Source of the DNA: a virus
Strand: one strand, 5' to 3'
Length of the DNA: 59,340 bases
IMG/VR virus record: IMGVR_UViG_3300038455_000058
Span: 1-59,340 of that record
Shown: one piece after another, positions 21,534 to 29,552 of the stretch
How the letters are laid out: each line of letters starts with the position of its first letter
Numbering within the stretch: position 1 is the first letter of the stretch
The notes under the pieces: generated by a model
What the model was told of the DNA's origin: nothing
Seen by the model: only the letters and a program-made list of their open reading frames with translations
The model's database searches: none
Position numbers and translations under genes: made by a program

Positions 21534-22405
21534 GCTGGATCAAGCTCGATGACAACTTTGCCGACCACCCCAAGATGGTGACCGCTGGCCCGTTGGCGAT
21601 GATCCTACATGTGAAGGCCATGCTGTACTGCGCCAGGTACCTCACCGACGGATTCGTCCCGGCAGGCATAATCAACTCTCTGGTTGACTGGGAGCACGCT
21701 GGCGTATGTATCCGTGTGTCGTCGGGGGACTTCTCGGAGTCCTTTGAGCAACCAAACAATCAAGCACTTGCTCAAGCACTTGCTCAAGCACTTGCTTGGC
21801 ATGTTGTTGACGGTGGGTATGAGATCCACGACTACCTCAAGTACAACCCCTCTAGGGATGAGTGTCTCGCCAGGAGAGCTAAGCGCAGTGAGGCTGGAAA
21901 AAACGGCGGCAAGAGGTCTGCCACATTACGTTCCGAAGCAAAGTCTCAAGCAAACGGCAAGCAAGAGGTCAATCAAACCGCCAAGCAAACGGCAAGCAAA
22001 ACTCAACCCCGTACCCGTACCCGTACCCCTAATAGAGAGATCGCGGCTGCCGCCGCGGCCCAAGGTGAGCGTTCGGACTACACCAAGATCGTCGACTTCT
22101 ACTTCCAGGAGTTTGAGCGCGTCAGAGGGTCCAAGCCACCATTCGGGGATCGGGAGGGCAAGTCGGTCAAGCAACTCCTGGAGTCCACCAAGTCAGCCAA
22201 GAGCGCATGCGACGTCATCAGGACAGCCCTCAACCACAGCTTCTTCGGACCCCAGACCAGCATCAACGCCATCGCCGCAGACCCTGGCAAGTTCGTCGCC
22301 AAGACACCGGCACAGTCTCACAACGTGCTCGATGACGAGCTTGATGATGGTCCCATCGCTCCGGAGATGGGCGCCCTGTTCGCCGACATCGGGAGGACAT
22401 CGTGA
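21530..22405 (+). CDS. replication initiator / helicase loader-like protein
   Basis: 291 aa from ATG 21530 (ATGA overlap). N terminus (WIKLDDNFADHPKMVTAG, YCARYLTDGFVPAGIINSL) matches the phage replisome-organiser winged-helix domain. A Gln/Asn/Lys-rich linker (about 75-170) follows, then a C-terminal domain (FYFQEFERVRGSKPPFGDRE, GKSVKQLLESTKSAKSA) like DnaB-loading proteins. The linker is encoded by clustered direct repeats, the same arrangement as lambda O, whose gene contains the origin. Confidence 0.75.
   Translation: MSWIKLDDNFADHPKMVTAGPLAMILHVKAMLYCARYLTDGFVPAGIINSLVDWEHAGVCIRVSSGDFSESFEQPNNQALAQALAQALAWHVVDGGYEIHDYLKYNPSRDECLARRAKRSEAGKNGGKRSATLRSEAKSQANGKQEVNQTAKQTASKTQPRTRTRTPNREIAAAAAAQGERSDYTKIVDFYFQEFERVRGSKPPFGDREGKSVKQLLESTKSAKSACDVIRTALNHSFFGPQTSINAIAADPGKFVAKTPAQSHNVLDDELDDGPIAPEMGALFADIGRTS
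21761..22025. repeat. iteron cluster, candidate replication origin
   Basis: Three perfect tandem copies of CAAGCACTTGCT (21761-21796), two copies of CAAGCAAACGGCAAGCAA (21947-21964 and 21982-21999, 35 bp apart), and three copies of CCCGTA (22008-22025). The stretch from 21895 to 22005 is notably A-rich for this genome. All lie in the linker part of the initiator gene, just before the DnaB gene. Confidence 0.55.
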
Positions 22406-23799
22406 GGCTTCTCCCGTGCGACCTAGACGCCGAGGCGGCAGTTGTGTCCGGGTGCGTCTACCACGGTGCCTTTGACCTCATCGCCGACGCCACACGCCCC
22501 GAGCACTTCATGTCGGACGCGTTCGCGAAACTCATCGAGGGCTGCTTCGAGGTATCGCGAGGCGGCGCCAAGCCTGACAGCGTAACAGTAGGCTCCTGGC
22601 TCAAGTCCACGGGCGTGCCGGATCGCTGTGATGACCTTGAGAAGCTAGCCGGGCGCTGTCCAGACCCATCGCAGATCGAAGCGTACGCCAAGATTGTTCG
22701 CGAGAAGTCCATGCAGCGCCGGGCCATCAAGTGGGCCGAGCAGACCGCTGCGCAGGGCTACGAAAACGTAGCCGACGTAGGCGAGTGGCTTTCCGGATGT
22801 GAGCGAGGTCTGTTCGATCTGACCCAGGACAAGCGCGCCGACACGGGCGCAGACATGTCATCGGTGCTTCGGGATGCGTTCTCGGTCCTACTGGAGATCG
22901 AAAACGGCACCCGCCCGGCCATGGGGCTCGAGACCGGCCTAATAGGCTTCGACACCTACACCACGGGCATGAGGCCTGGCGAGCTGTTCGTTGTGGCGGC
23001 TCGTCCTGGGATGGGCAAGACAGCGCTGGCAACCCAGATCGCCGACTACGTTTCGTCAGGCGAGAATCCGGTTGGCGCAATGCTCTTCTCGCTCGAGATG
23101 CCGCGCGAGCAGCTGGCACTACGACTTGTGGCCTCAGAGGCCCACGTTGACTTGCGAAAGCTTCGGTGCGGTCAGCTGGACAGAGTGAAGCTGGACCACT
23201 CAGGGCAGACGGACCATCAACGCGTTGTCGAGGCCGCACGCAGGCTGGCCAGGTCCAATCTGTGGATCGATGATCAGCAGGGCATCACCCCAATCGAGTT
23301 GCTGAGCCGCGTGCGCCGCCGCGCGGCCGAGTGGTCTCGCCGAAACATCAAACTCGGACTCGTTGTCGTCGACTACATCCAACTCATGTCTGGCGGCAAG
23401 AAGTGCGACAACCGTCAGGATGAGGTCTCGTACATTTCGCGGAGCCTCAAGTCTCTTGCGCGCGAGATGAAGATCCCGGTCATTGCGCTGGCACAGCTTA
23501 ACCGCAACGTTGAGAAGCAGCAGGACAAGCGCCCAAACCTTGCGGACCTCCGCGAGTCAGGCGCCATCGAACAAGATGCCGACTGCGTGTGCATGCTGTA
23601 CCGAGACGAGTACTACACGAAGGGAAAGAACCCAAAGACCGTGGGCTACTGTGAGCTCATCGTGGCTAAGCAGCGCAACGGTCCAACCGGGATTATCGTC
23701 CTTGGGTTTGATGCGCAGTGCACCTACTTCAAGAATGTCGATGCCGATGCGCGCAAGCGTTACAAGATTGCGGTAAAGCTGATGGACTCCGGGGACTAG
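22402..23799 (+). CDS. dnaB: replicative DNA helicase, DnaB-like
   Basis: 465 aa from GTG 22402 (GTGA overlap). The N-terminal helical domain starts with LLPCDLDAEAAVVSGCVYHG (DnaB N-domain style). The RecA-like domain has Walker A ARPGMGKT (200-207), LFSLEMPREQLALRLVASEA (H1a/motif 2), Walker B LVVVDYIQL (320-328), ALAQLNRNVEKQ (motif H3) and LRESGAIEQDAD. A hexameric 5'-3' helicase. With clamp, primase and loader it forms a near-complete initiation set. Confidence 0.93.
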   Translation: MRLLPCDLDAEAAVVSGCVYHGAFDLIADATRPEHFMSDAFAKLIEGCFEVSRGGAKPDSVTVGSWLKSTGVPDRCDDLEKLAGRCPDPSQIEAYAKIVREKSMQRRAIKWAEQTAAQGYENVADVGEWLSGCERGLFDLTQDKRADTGADMSSVLRDAFSVLLEIENGTRPAMGLETGLIGFDTYTTGMRPGELFVVAARPGMGKTALATQIADYVSSGENPVGAMLFSLEMPREQLALRLVASEAHVDLRKLRCGQLDRVKLDHSGQTDHQRVVEAARRLARSNLWIDDQQGITPIELLSRVRRRAAEWSRRNIKLGLVVVDYIQLMSGGKKCDNRQDEVSYISRSLKSLAREMKIPVIALAQLNRNVEKQQDKRPNLADLRESGAIEQDADCVCMLYRDEYYTKGKNPKTVGYCELIVAKQRNGPTGIIVLGFDAQCTYFKNVDADARKRYKIAVKLMDSGD

Positions 23800-23804
23800 T
23801 AGCA

Positions 23805-24332
23805 ATGACCTGGCACAACCTAGCCGAGGACCTCTCCGAGGAATTCAGCTCGGATTCAAGTATCGATCCGGAAGACCTCGTGTCAATGAATCTGCGATGG
23901 CATCCCACACCACTGAGGTATCTCGAGGGATGGGACAACTACTTCGTCAGGCTGCGCGAGAAGAAGACCGCGGCGACGCCCGAGCGAAAGGCGCCGAAGC
24001 GCAAGCCCGTGTCCAAGGCGAAGCCGTGCAGTGGCGTGTGTGGCTGGTGCGGCGAGCTGTTCGAGAGGGACAAGACCGATCGCTGGGTAAGGTTCTGCGG
24101 CAGGAAATGCCAGCGGCTGCACTGGGACCACCATCACCTCGAGGCGGTGAGGGCGCAGAGCCGTGCATCGCAGGCCAAGTACAGGCGCAAGGTGGCAGAC
24201 AAGCGCGCGGCGATGCGGTTGACGTGTGCATGGTGCCGCGCCGAATTCTCTCCGGGTAGGTTTGGTCAGATTCCAAGGTACTGCGGCAAAGTGTGCATGA
24301 ACAAGGCATTCAATCGGAGGCGCCATGGCTGA
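23805..24332 (+). CDS. zinc-finger protein
   Basis: 175 aa from ATG 23805. After an acidic N terminus there are two similar Cys modules: GVCGWCGELFERDKTDRWVR then FCGRKCQRLHWD, and LTCAWCRAEFSPGRFGQIPR then YCGKVCMNKAFNRR. Each looks like a treble-clef C-x2-C...C-x3-C finger separated by a charged coiled segment (SRASQAKYRRKVADKRAA). Probably binds nucleic acid; homology to replication or resolvase-associated zinc proteins cannot be confirmed. Confidence 0.6.
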   Translation: MTWHNLAEDLSEEFSSDSSIDPEDLVSMNLRWHPTPLRYLEGWDNYFVRLREKKTAATPERKAPKRKPVSKAKPCSGVCGWCGELFERDKTDRWVRFCGRKCQRLHWDHHHLEAVRAQSRASQAKYRRKVADKRAAMRLTCAWCRAEFSPGRFGQIPRYCGKVCMNKAFNRRRHG

Positions 24333-24558
24333 TGCACTTGTCTCTCGCGGCTCCCTCGCCTCAATCCAGCGCCTCCGCCGGCTGCACAAGGATCCGCACC
24401 TCTTGGTCCTGGACTTCTGCACCCAGTCCGATGGCGCGAAGGTAACCGAAGAGCGCGAGCTGCCGTTGGACAGGATTCATCGGATGGCGGATGCAATGCG
24501 CGAGAAGATGGCTAGGTTGGATCCAATGACTGGATTGCCGAAGGAAGAGGATCGATGA
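24325..24558 (+). CDS. small hypothetical protein
   Basis: 77 aa, overlapping the previous gene by 8 nt. Charged alpha/beta sequence (ASIQRLRRLHKDPHLLVLDF, RIHRMADAMREKMARLD). No known motif. Confidence 0.55.
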   Translation: MADALVSRGSLASIQRLRRLHKDPHLLVLDFCTQSDGAKVTEERELPLDRIHRMADAMREKMARLDPMTGLPKEEDR

Positions 24559-24857
24559 TGTCCGGATACAATGGTGTCCCGAAGACACACAACGGAGAGC
24601 CATTTCCGTGGCGCAAGGCGCAGCGTCTTGCCAAGCTGCGCGCGTTTCTGGACCGGATGGCTGTGTATGAGCTGCCAGGATGCGCCAAGTGTGAGGGTGT
24701 TGTGATTGGGCTGCGCGTGCCCAAGAGACACCAGCGCAACTGCAAGAAGCGAGGCTTTCGTGTTGTCGTGGAAGATGGCATGAACGCCAGACAGCGCAGA
24801 GCAGCAAAGCGAGCGGCGACGCGAGCGGCAAAGGAGAACGGCGATGGCGAAGGTTGA
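24555..24857 (+). CDS. hypothetical basic protein
   Basis: 100 aa. A single Cys pair (GCAKCEGVVIGLRVPKRH) with a following Cys (QRNCKKRG), then a very basic Ala/Arg/Lys tail (ARQRRAAKRAATRAAKEN), suggesting nucleic-acid binding. Overlaps the next gene by 14 nt. Confidence 0.55.
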   Translation: MMSGYNGVPKTHNGEPFPWRKAQRLAKLRAFLDRMAVYELPGCAKCEGVVIGLRVPKRHQRNCKKRGFRVVVEDGMNARQRRAAKRAATRAAKENGDGEG

Positions 24858-25596
24858 GGTTGGGCAAATTTGGCAGTACAGGAATTGTACTGGTGGCGGC
24901 GGTTCCACGTGGCGTGTGACTAGGGTCGAGTCCGGCACGGTGGCTATGTGCGAGTGTATCCAGTCAGACGACGGCTTGAATCTTGGCGTCTCACTATGGA
25001 CCCTCGAATACCCTGGCTGGACCCTAGTATCCGAGTCGGAGGGGCGGGTGGAAACGGACGATGAACTTCGCGAGCGGCTCCTGGCATATGGTGGTTGGGA
25101 TGTTGACGGTGTGCCGGCCATCATGCGCGCCGACTCCGAGAGACTGGACGTGATCGCGGAGAGTATCGGAATTCATCGGCGCGAGGCGAAGGTGCCAACC
25201 GCGTGCGTGACTCCAGGAGTCGAGTACAAGCGCTTTACCATCAACGGCGCTGCCACCACGCCAGCCAACGTAAAAGTGGCGTGCGCAGACTTCGTTCAGC
25301 AGCACCGGATCGAGCTCCCTGGCGGCGACATTGCTGATGTCAAGGTTTACGCGGTGCCGCGTGAAGCACCCAGGCCCGTCCCGCCCGAATTCAGAGCCGA
25401 AGTGTGGACCGGCGGGCGCCTGTATTTGAAGCACTGCAACGCAGACGCACATCCAGACGACGTGGTGCTGATGGAGCGGACTGGAGCCAAGTCATGGCGG
25501 GCGCACACGATGGAGTGCGGCACCAGGCGGCTGAGGGATGCGAGCCGTGGGTACGCGGATGCAATCGCCCGTTGGCGCGCTGGGAGCGGACAGTGA
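24844..25596 (+). CDS. hypothetical protein with SH3-like N terminus
   Basis: 250 aa. Residues 1-65 (VEVGQIWQYRNCTGGGGSTW, RVTRVESGTVAMCECIQ) look like the short beta-barrel found in many phage accessory proteins; a similar opening occurs at 29274. The middle is helical; the C terminus (EFRAEVWTGGRLYLKHCN, RRLRDASRGYADAIARW) is unassigned. Function unknown. Confidence 0.55.
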   Translation: MAKVEVGQIWQYRNCTGGGGSTWRVTRVESGTVAMCECIQSDDGLNLGVSLWTLEYPGWTLVSESEGRVETDDELRERLLAYGGWDVDGVPAIMRADSERLDVIAESIGIHRREAKVPTACVTPGVEYKRFTINGAATTPANVKVACADFVQQHRIELPGGDIADVKVYAVPREAPRPVPPEFRAEVWTGGRLYLKHCNADAHPDDVVLMERTGAKSWRAHTMECGTRRLRDASRGYADAIARWRAGSGQ

Positions 25597-25718
25597 AAGA
25601 AACTCTTGTCGTCCTAGGCATCCTCCTGGTCCTGTCAGCAATCCCAGCATGCTGCGGCGCCATCGCGTATGGCTGCGCGAGAGTGGCTGGAGCCGGGTGG
25701 AAGGCGGGGACGCGGTGA
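25593..25718 (+). CDS. tiny membrane protein
   Basis: 41 aa from GTG 25593 (GTGA overlap). KETLVVLGILLVLSAIPACC then GAIAYGCARVAGAGW forms one hydrophobic segment with Cys residues and a basic end. Could be a small inner-membrane protein or, less likely, a lipoprotein (Cys20-21 lack a good lipobox). Confidence 0.55.
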   Translation: MKETLVVLGILLVLSAIPACCGAIAYGCARVAGAGWKAGTR

Positions 25719-25966
25719 GTAAGTACGCGTGTCTCACGTGTGGCGAGGAGCCATCGGTGCGGCCTGGGTATGTACTCTACAGCTGCGGATGTGTAAACGG
25801 TAAACAGGCCAAGCGCTGCGATAGATGCGAAAGAAAGATGCACCATCTCACCATTCCGTGCCCAGATGATCGGCCGGGATGTCTAGTCTCGCATGGACGC
25901 TGGGTATGCGCAGTCTGCGAGGAGTGCGATATGCGTGCCGCGGCAAACGAGAGGTGTGGACTATGA
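25715..25966 (+). CDS. Cys-rich zinc-ribbon protein
   Basis: 83 aa from GTG 25715. Thirteen Cys: YACLTCGEEPSV, YSCGCVNGKQAKRCDRCERK, PCPDDRPGCLV and VCAVCEECDMR. Probably several zinc sites in tandem. Accessory protein of unknown role. Confidence 0.55.
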   Translation: MSKYACLTCGEEPSVRPGYVLYSCGCVNGKQAKRCDRCERKMHHLTIPCPDDRPGCLVSHGRWVCAVCEECDMRAAANERCGL

Positions 25967-26295
25967 CCCCCGCGGCGAAGTACCTGGCGGAGGTGCGGAA
26001 GCTCCTCGAGGCGGCGACGCCGGGAAAATGGGAGTGGGACGGCAGCTATATCAACGCAACGGAGTCCTGCACATCAGTGGTGGCAGGCATCTACAGCTAC
26101 CCACTGGCCATCAGTGATGCCGACGCCAGCCTCATCGCTGCCGCGCCCGAGGCGCTGGCGAAGCTGGTGGCTGTGGCTGAGGCGGCGCTGGAGCTGTCTC
26201 AGGGCTACCACCTGATCCATGCGACGCCTGAGCGTCGGGCGGCAGGGGCAAGACTGCGCGAGGCGCTCGCCGCGCTGGGGGAGGGCGGGGAGTGA
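25963..26295 (+). CDS. ead/Ea22-like phage protein
   Basis: 110 aa from ATG 25963. Clear ead/Ea22 pattern: VRKLLEAATPGKWEWDGSYI, then ISDADASLIAAAPEALAKLV and a helical end. These proteins are common in early regions of temperate phages and have no settled function. A second family member lies at 8649-8960 on the other arm. Confidence 0.7.
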   Translation: MTPAAKYLAEVRKLLEAATPGKWEWDGSYINATESCTSVVAGIYSYPLAISDADASLIAAAPEALAKLVAVAEAALELSQGYHLIHATPERRAAGARLREALAALGEGGE

Positions 26296-26347
26296 GGCGG
26301 CGTTCTGTGCCCGAAAACAGAGGTAATGCAGTGGTTAGTTTCAATGG

Positions 26348-26980
26348 GTGAGCAAAGACAGAGTACGCGCGGGTTACCTGGCTCGGTTACCGAGATACGA
26401 GCGGATGCGGACTCCTCGCAGGACGGCGAGGATACTTGGCGTAGTGATGGAGTTCGATCCATGCGTCTACTGTGGCATGCCGAGCGACGATGTGGATCAT
26501 GTCCCGCCCCTGTCTCGCGCCGAGACGCTGCTGGACCTAGATCCAGACATTCCGCTGTGGACCGTTCCAGCGTGCTCAACCTGCAACAGGTGGCTGGGCT
26601 CGGCGCCGACACACACCGTCGGTGGACGTCGCTCTATCATCATAAGCAAGCTCGCGAAGCTGGCGTCGGGTCGTGGGTTCGCGTGCTGGACCGAGGAGGA
26701 GTTATCGGAAATAGGGCCCAATATGCAGCGCGAGATCCGCTCCAAGATGCGGCAGGACGATCTGTTGCTGTCTAGGCTCCAGTGGGCCCGCGATATGCCA
26801 GTCCTGCTGGATATTAACGGGGAGGCGGTCCCCGAGCACATGCTGAGGACGCCAGCGCGTATAGTTGACGCCATGTCGTGTCGACACTGCGGCGAAGAGT
26901 TCGTGAGGGGCTACAAGAACCAGGCCTATTGCTCTGCTGTGTGCCGCAAGACTCACAACAAGAGGCCCGCCGAGCGGTGA
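26348..26980 (+). CDS. HNH-like nuclease or zinc-finger protein
   Basis: 210 aa from GTG 26348; ATG 26447 is an alternative that would skip a basic N terminus. Core FDPCVYCGMPSDDVDHVPPL then LWTVPACSTCNRWLGS has the C-x2-C...D-H-V-P-P...C-x2-C-N spacing of HNH nucleases, with DHVPP carrying the His. A second zinc motif closes the protein (SCRHCGEEFVRGYKNQAYCS, AVCRKTHN). It may be another homing-type nuclease or a phage recombination or packaging HNH protein. Confidence 0.6.
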   Translation: MSKDRVRAGYLARLPRYERMRTPRRTARILGVVMEFDPCVYCGMPSDDVDHVPPLSRAETLLDLDPDIPLWTVPACSTCNRWLGSAPTHTVGGRRSIIISKLAKLASGRGFACWTEEELSEIGPNMQREIRSKMRQDDLLLSRLQWARDMPVLLDINGEAVPEHMLRTPARIVDAMSCRHCGEEFVRGYKNQAYCSAVCRKTHNKRPAER

Positions 26981-27071
26981 AGCAAAACATTGTGCCTTGC
27001 CGCCCGGTAGGCTGGCGGTGCGACTCTGGCAAAACAACCCCCACAAAATCCGAGAAACAGGAGATGGATCC

Positions 27072-27392
27072 GTGACAGTTTCAAGAATACAGGCGCCAGA
27101 CCGCCACGCCCTCTACCGGGCCCTTGGGAACGACCGCAGGCCGGTTGTTGCGGCGGCACGGGCCGGTGGGTGTGACCTGGATAGGTGGCGTCACAATGAC
27201 TGGCTCGCCATGGCCCACGCTATTACGCGGCTAGAGGACACATTGGAGCACATGTATCCAAGCGCATCCAGGCTGGCCAGGCGGGCTGAGATCCGCGTGG
27301 CAAGGCGTGTCCTGGAGGATGCCCACCGCGCCGCCGATGCTGTGGAGCTGGATAGGCGCGATGGGACATCCAGGGTGCGCCGTGCCTCGTAG
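27072..27392 (+). CDS. hypothetical helical protein
   Basis: 106 aa from GTG 27072, preceded by AGGAG at 8 nt. Helical and Arg/Ala-rich (HALYRALGNDRRPVVAAARA, LARRAEIRVARRVLEDAHRA). It lies just before the RusA gene and overlaps it by 11 nt. No family recognised. Confidence 0.5.
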   Translation: MTVSRIQAPDRHALYRALGNDRRPVVAAARAGGCDLDRWRHNDWLAMAHAITRLEDTLEHMYPSASRLARRAEIRVARRVLEDAHRAADAVELDRRDGTSRVRRAS

Positions 27393-27849
27393 ACCAGCCG
27401 CAGACGGTCTGGACCGCATCTTCGTTGGGTTCGGCAACAAGGCGGAGGCTGCGCTCGAGAGGCTGGCGCAGGAGGCCGAGAACCCCACGCTTAGGCTGGT
27501 GGTCTTGGGTCCTCCTGTACCCAAAGGTAGGCCGCGCCACTCACGCAACGGCCACACATACACCCCGCAAGCCACCAGGGACTATGAGCGTCTTATCCAG
27601 GCGGAGGCGATCAAGGCTGCGATTCCGTTCGGGCGAATGCCTGTGTTCGATAAGGGCGTGCCCGTGATCGTGACACTGCGGGTATACCGGGTAGCCAACA
27701 GGGGTGACCTCGACAACTTCCAAAAGTGCCTGGACGCGTGCAATCGGATTCTGTGGGCGGACGATCGGCAGGTGGTGGCAATGGATGCATGGATGGGCGT
27801 GGACAAGGAGAATCCGAGGCTTGAGGTGACAGTGAGGCGGCATGTCTAA
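27382..27849 (+). CDS. rusA: RusA-type Holliday junction resolvase
   Basis: 155 aa from GTG 27382; ATG 27361 is a possible earlier start. RusA features are clear: LGPPVPKGRPRHSRNGHTYT, then TRDYERLIQAEAI, and the acidic motif RGDLDNFQKCLDACNRILWA, followed by DDRQVV. The Asp residues of G-D-L-D-N and D-D are the catalytic metal ligands. It resolves Holliday junctions or branched replication intermediates before packaging. Confidence 0.88.
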   Translation: MPRRPAADGLDRIFVGFGNKAEAALERLAQEAENPTLRLVVLGPPVPKGRPRHSRNGHTYTPQATRDYERLIQAEAIKAAIPFGRMPVFDKGVPVIVTLRVYRVANRGDLDNFQKCLDACNRILWADDRQVVAMDAWMGVDKENPRLEVTVRRHV

Positions 27850-28069
27850 GGCGCTAGCGATCAGGCTGATGCCCAATATCGACCTATCTCACCAGGTCAA
27901 TGTCTCGCTTACCCGCGCTATGTGGCCGCCCATCCTGACCGGCAAGATCACCGTCTCGTGTCCACCAGGTACCGAGGGAGAGGCGTTGCGCGGCCTGTGC
28001 CGGTGGCTCGGCATCGTGGTGGAAACGGGGCAGGACGGAGTGATTACTGTGGCGGTGGGAGATGCTTGA
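27842..28069 (+). CDS. small hypothetical protein
   Basis: 75 aa, overlapping RusA by 8 nt. Alpha/beta sequence (LAIRLMPNIDLSHQVNVSLT, LRGLCRWLGIVVETGQDG). No motif recognised. Confidence 0.5.
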   Translation: MSKALAIRLMPNIDLSHQVNVSLTRAMWPPILTGKITVSCPPGTEGEALRGLCRWLGIVVETGQDGVITVAVGDA

Positions 28070-28373
28070 CCTCACCGAAGTCCCTCCGGGATGGCACGAC
28101 CTGGTGCGCAACATGCGCGCCGATCTGCCGCCGTGCGTGGAGGTAAGGCACGTCAAAAGCAAGTTTGCGAAGCTTGCAGTCGTGCTGAGTGGACCAACGC
28201 CAGACGCGGTAGCTGATGGGTACCACATTGCGGCGAAGTGGACTGATGCGAGCATGCGCACGTGCGAGGAATGTGGTGCGGCTGGATGGTTGAGAGAAGG
28301 TGGATGGATCCGGACACTGTGCGATGCGTGTGAGAAGGTGACAAGGGCTGCGCGGAGGGCGAGTGATGGATGA
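28062..28373 (+). CDS. hypothetical protein with zinc pair
   Basis: 103 aa. Beta-rich first half (CVEVRHVKSKFAKLAVVLSG) and a C-terminal zinc finger-like part (RTCEECGAAGWLREGGWI then TLCDACEK). Two C-x2-C pairs suggest one zinc. Unknown role. Confidence 0.55.
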   Translation: MLDLTEVPPGWHDLVRNMRADLPPCVEVRHVKSKFAKLAVVLSGPTPDAVADGYHIAAKWTDASMRTCEECGAAGWLREGGWIRTLCDACEKVTRAARRASDG

Positions 28374-28590
28374 CATGAAACACCCGAACCTGGAGTCCAT
28401 GCTCTACGAGCTGTGCTTCCTGTCCGCAGTCAACATCATTCGAACAGATGGCGGGAAGTTCATGTGCGTGTGGTGGGATGAGAAGCACGGCGTTATCCAT
28501 ACGCGATACGGCGATACGGCGACTGAGGCGGTGGGCGGCGTTTGGGTGGCCCATCACGAGCACCCATTCGACCATGGTGGCTGGTTGTGA
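28366..28590 (+). CDS. small hypothetical protein
   Basis: 74 aa from ATG 28366; GTG 28363 and ATG 28375 are nearby alternatives. HPNLESMLYELCFLSAVNII then FMCVWWDEKHGVIHTRYGD. Looks like a compact alpha/beta domain. Unknown. Confidence 0.5.
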   Translation: MDDMKHPNLESMLYELCFLSAVNIIRTDGGKFMCVWWDEKHGVIHTRYGDTATEAVGGVWVAHHEHPFDHGGWL

Positions 28591-28781
28591 TGGCCGCGCT
28601 CTTCCGCCGCATCTCCGACAACGCCCGAGCACGGCTCGTTGGCATCGACGAATCCGACGCGTGGCCGCCGGCTAATCGTAGGCTGGAACTCGAGGGCGAG
28701 GATGGGGTGAGGTATTTGGTTTCCGATTGGGCGTTCGTTTCTGGATGGGAGAGAGCTGACGAGGATTTGGAGGACGCATGA
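28590..28781 (+). CDS. small hypothetical protein
   Basis: 63 aa from ATG 28590, sharing a base with the previous TGA. Short alpha/beta chain (ALFRRISDNARARLVGIDES, VRYLVSDWAFVSGWERADED). No known family. Confidence 0.5.
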   Translation: MAALFRRISDNARARLVGIDESDAWPPANRRLELEGEDGVRYLVSDWAFVSGWERADEDLEDA

Positions 28782-28975
28782 GCACCCTGATGTTCATTCT
28801 CCGCCACCCAATCATGGCGTGGCGCGCTATCAGAGCCGCCAAGAGGGAGCTGGACGAACTGGAGGACTTCCTCGGCCGCAACCCATTCGGCAACGTGAGA
28901 GTGATTAGGTTGGTGCCGCCGGTGGAGATGGCGGAGCAGCCACCGCAGCCCAAGCACAAGTACGAGGTCAACTGA
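28778..28975 (+). CDS. small hypothetical protein
   Basis: 65 aa. An amphipathic, partly hydrophobic N-terminal helix (STLMFILRHPIMAWRAIRAA) could be membrane-associated; a charged middle (KRELDELEDFLGRNPFG) follows. Tail PKHKYEVN resembles MAKHRYEV at the end of the 33838-34050 protein. Unknown. Confidence 0.5.
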   Translation: MSTLMFILRHPIMAWRAIRAAKRELDELEDFLGRNPFGNVRVIRLVPPVEMAEQPPQPKHKYEVN

Positions 28976-28976
28976 C

Positions 28977-29213
28977 ATGAAAGCACGCTGGGTATCTGTA
29001 GCTCTAGGGTGCCTGGCTGGCGCTGCGATGGGTGCATCGTGCATGCTCGTGGTTGACGTGGACGCCGAGGTGAATGTGGAAGGGACACACGTTTGCGAAG
29101 CACTGGACGGTTCGGTGCCAGAGGACGCGCCATCGTGCGGACCTGACACGCCGTGCACCGAGCTGGGATCCGCATGTGTTTGCCAGGTATGTGTCAAGAT
29201 CGGTGGATTGTAA
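28977..29213 (+). CDS. small exported Cys-rich (lipo)protein
   Basis: 78 aa. Signal peptide MKARWVSVALGCLAGAAMGA followed by SC; Cys12 (VALGC) or Cys22 (MGASC) could be the lipidated residue, the first being closer to a lipobox. The mature part has seven more Cys (HVCEALDG, SCGPDTPCTELGSACVCQVC), suggesting a disulfide-stabilised periplasmic or surface fold. Possible moron or superinfection factor; inference. Confidence 0.55.
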   Translation: MKARWVSVALGCLAGAAMGASCMLVVDVDAEVNVEGTHVCEALDGSVPEDAPSCGPDTPCTELGSACVCQVCVKIGGL

Positions 29214-29552
29214 ATGCCGTGCGTAAGGTTCAGATTTGTTATGAGTGGGCGTGGAATCACGTGTGTGGCAGACATGAGTGTGAGCGTTGGGGATCAGTAC
29301 GTAAACGGCAGTGGTGACGTGCTCACCGTCAGGAAGATTGCGGGTGGCGTCGTGTTCTTCACCGATCCGCACATCTGTCCGCCGATGCTCGAAGAGGAGA
29401 TTGACATGCTGTGCACAAGCGGTGTGTGGCGCAAGACGCTGGCGATGGCAGTGGTGAAGTTGCCGCCGAAGTGTACGCGGTGCGGCACCATGAATGAATT
29501 CAGAGACGGGCCATACACATGCTGGGCTTGCAGAGAGGGGGCGAACACGTGA
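29214..29552 (+). CDS. hypothetical protein with SH3-like fold
   Basis: 112 aa from ATG 29214; ATG 29274 (MSVSVGDQYVNGSGDVLTVR) is an equally likely start. A beta-barrel-like first half is followed by a Cys pair module (KCTRCGTMNEFRDGPYTCWA, CREG). Unknown function. Confidence 0.5.
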   Translation: MPCVRFRFVMSGRGITCVADMSVSVGDQYVNGSGDVLTVRKIAGGVVFFTDPHICPPMLEEEIDMLCTSGVWRKTLAMAVVKLPPKCTRCGTMNEFRDGPYTCWACREGANT

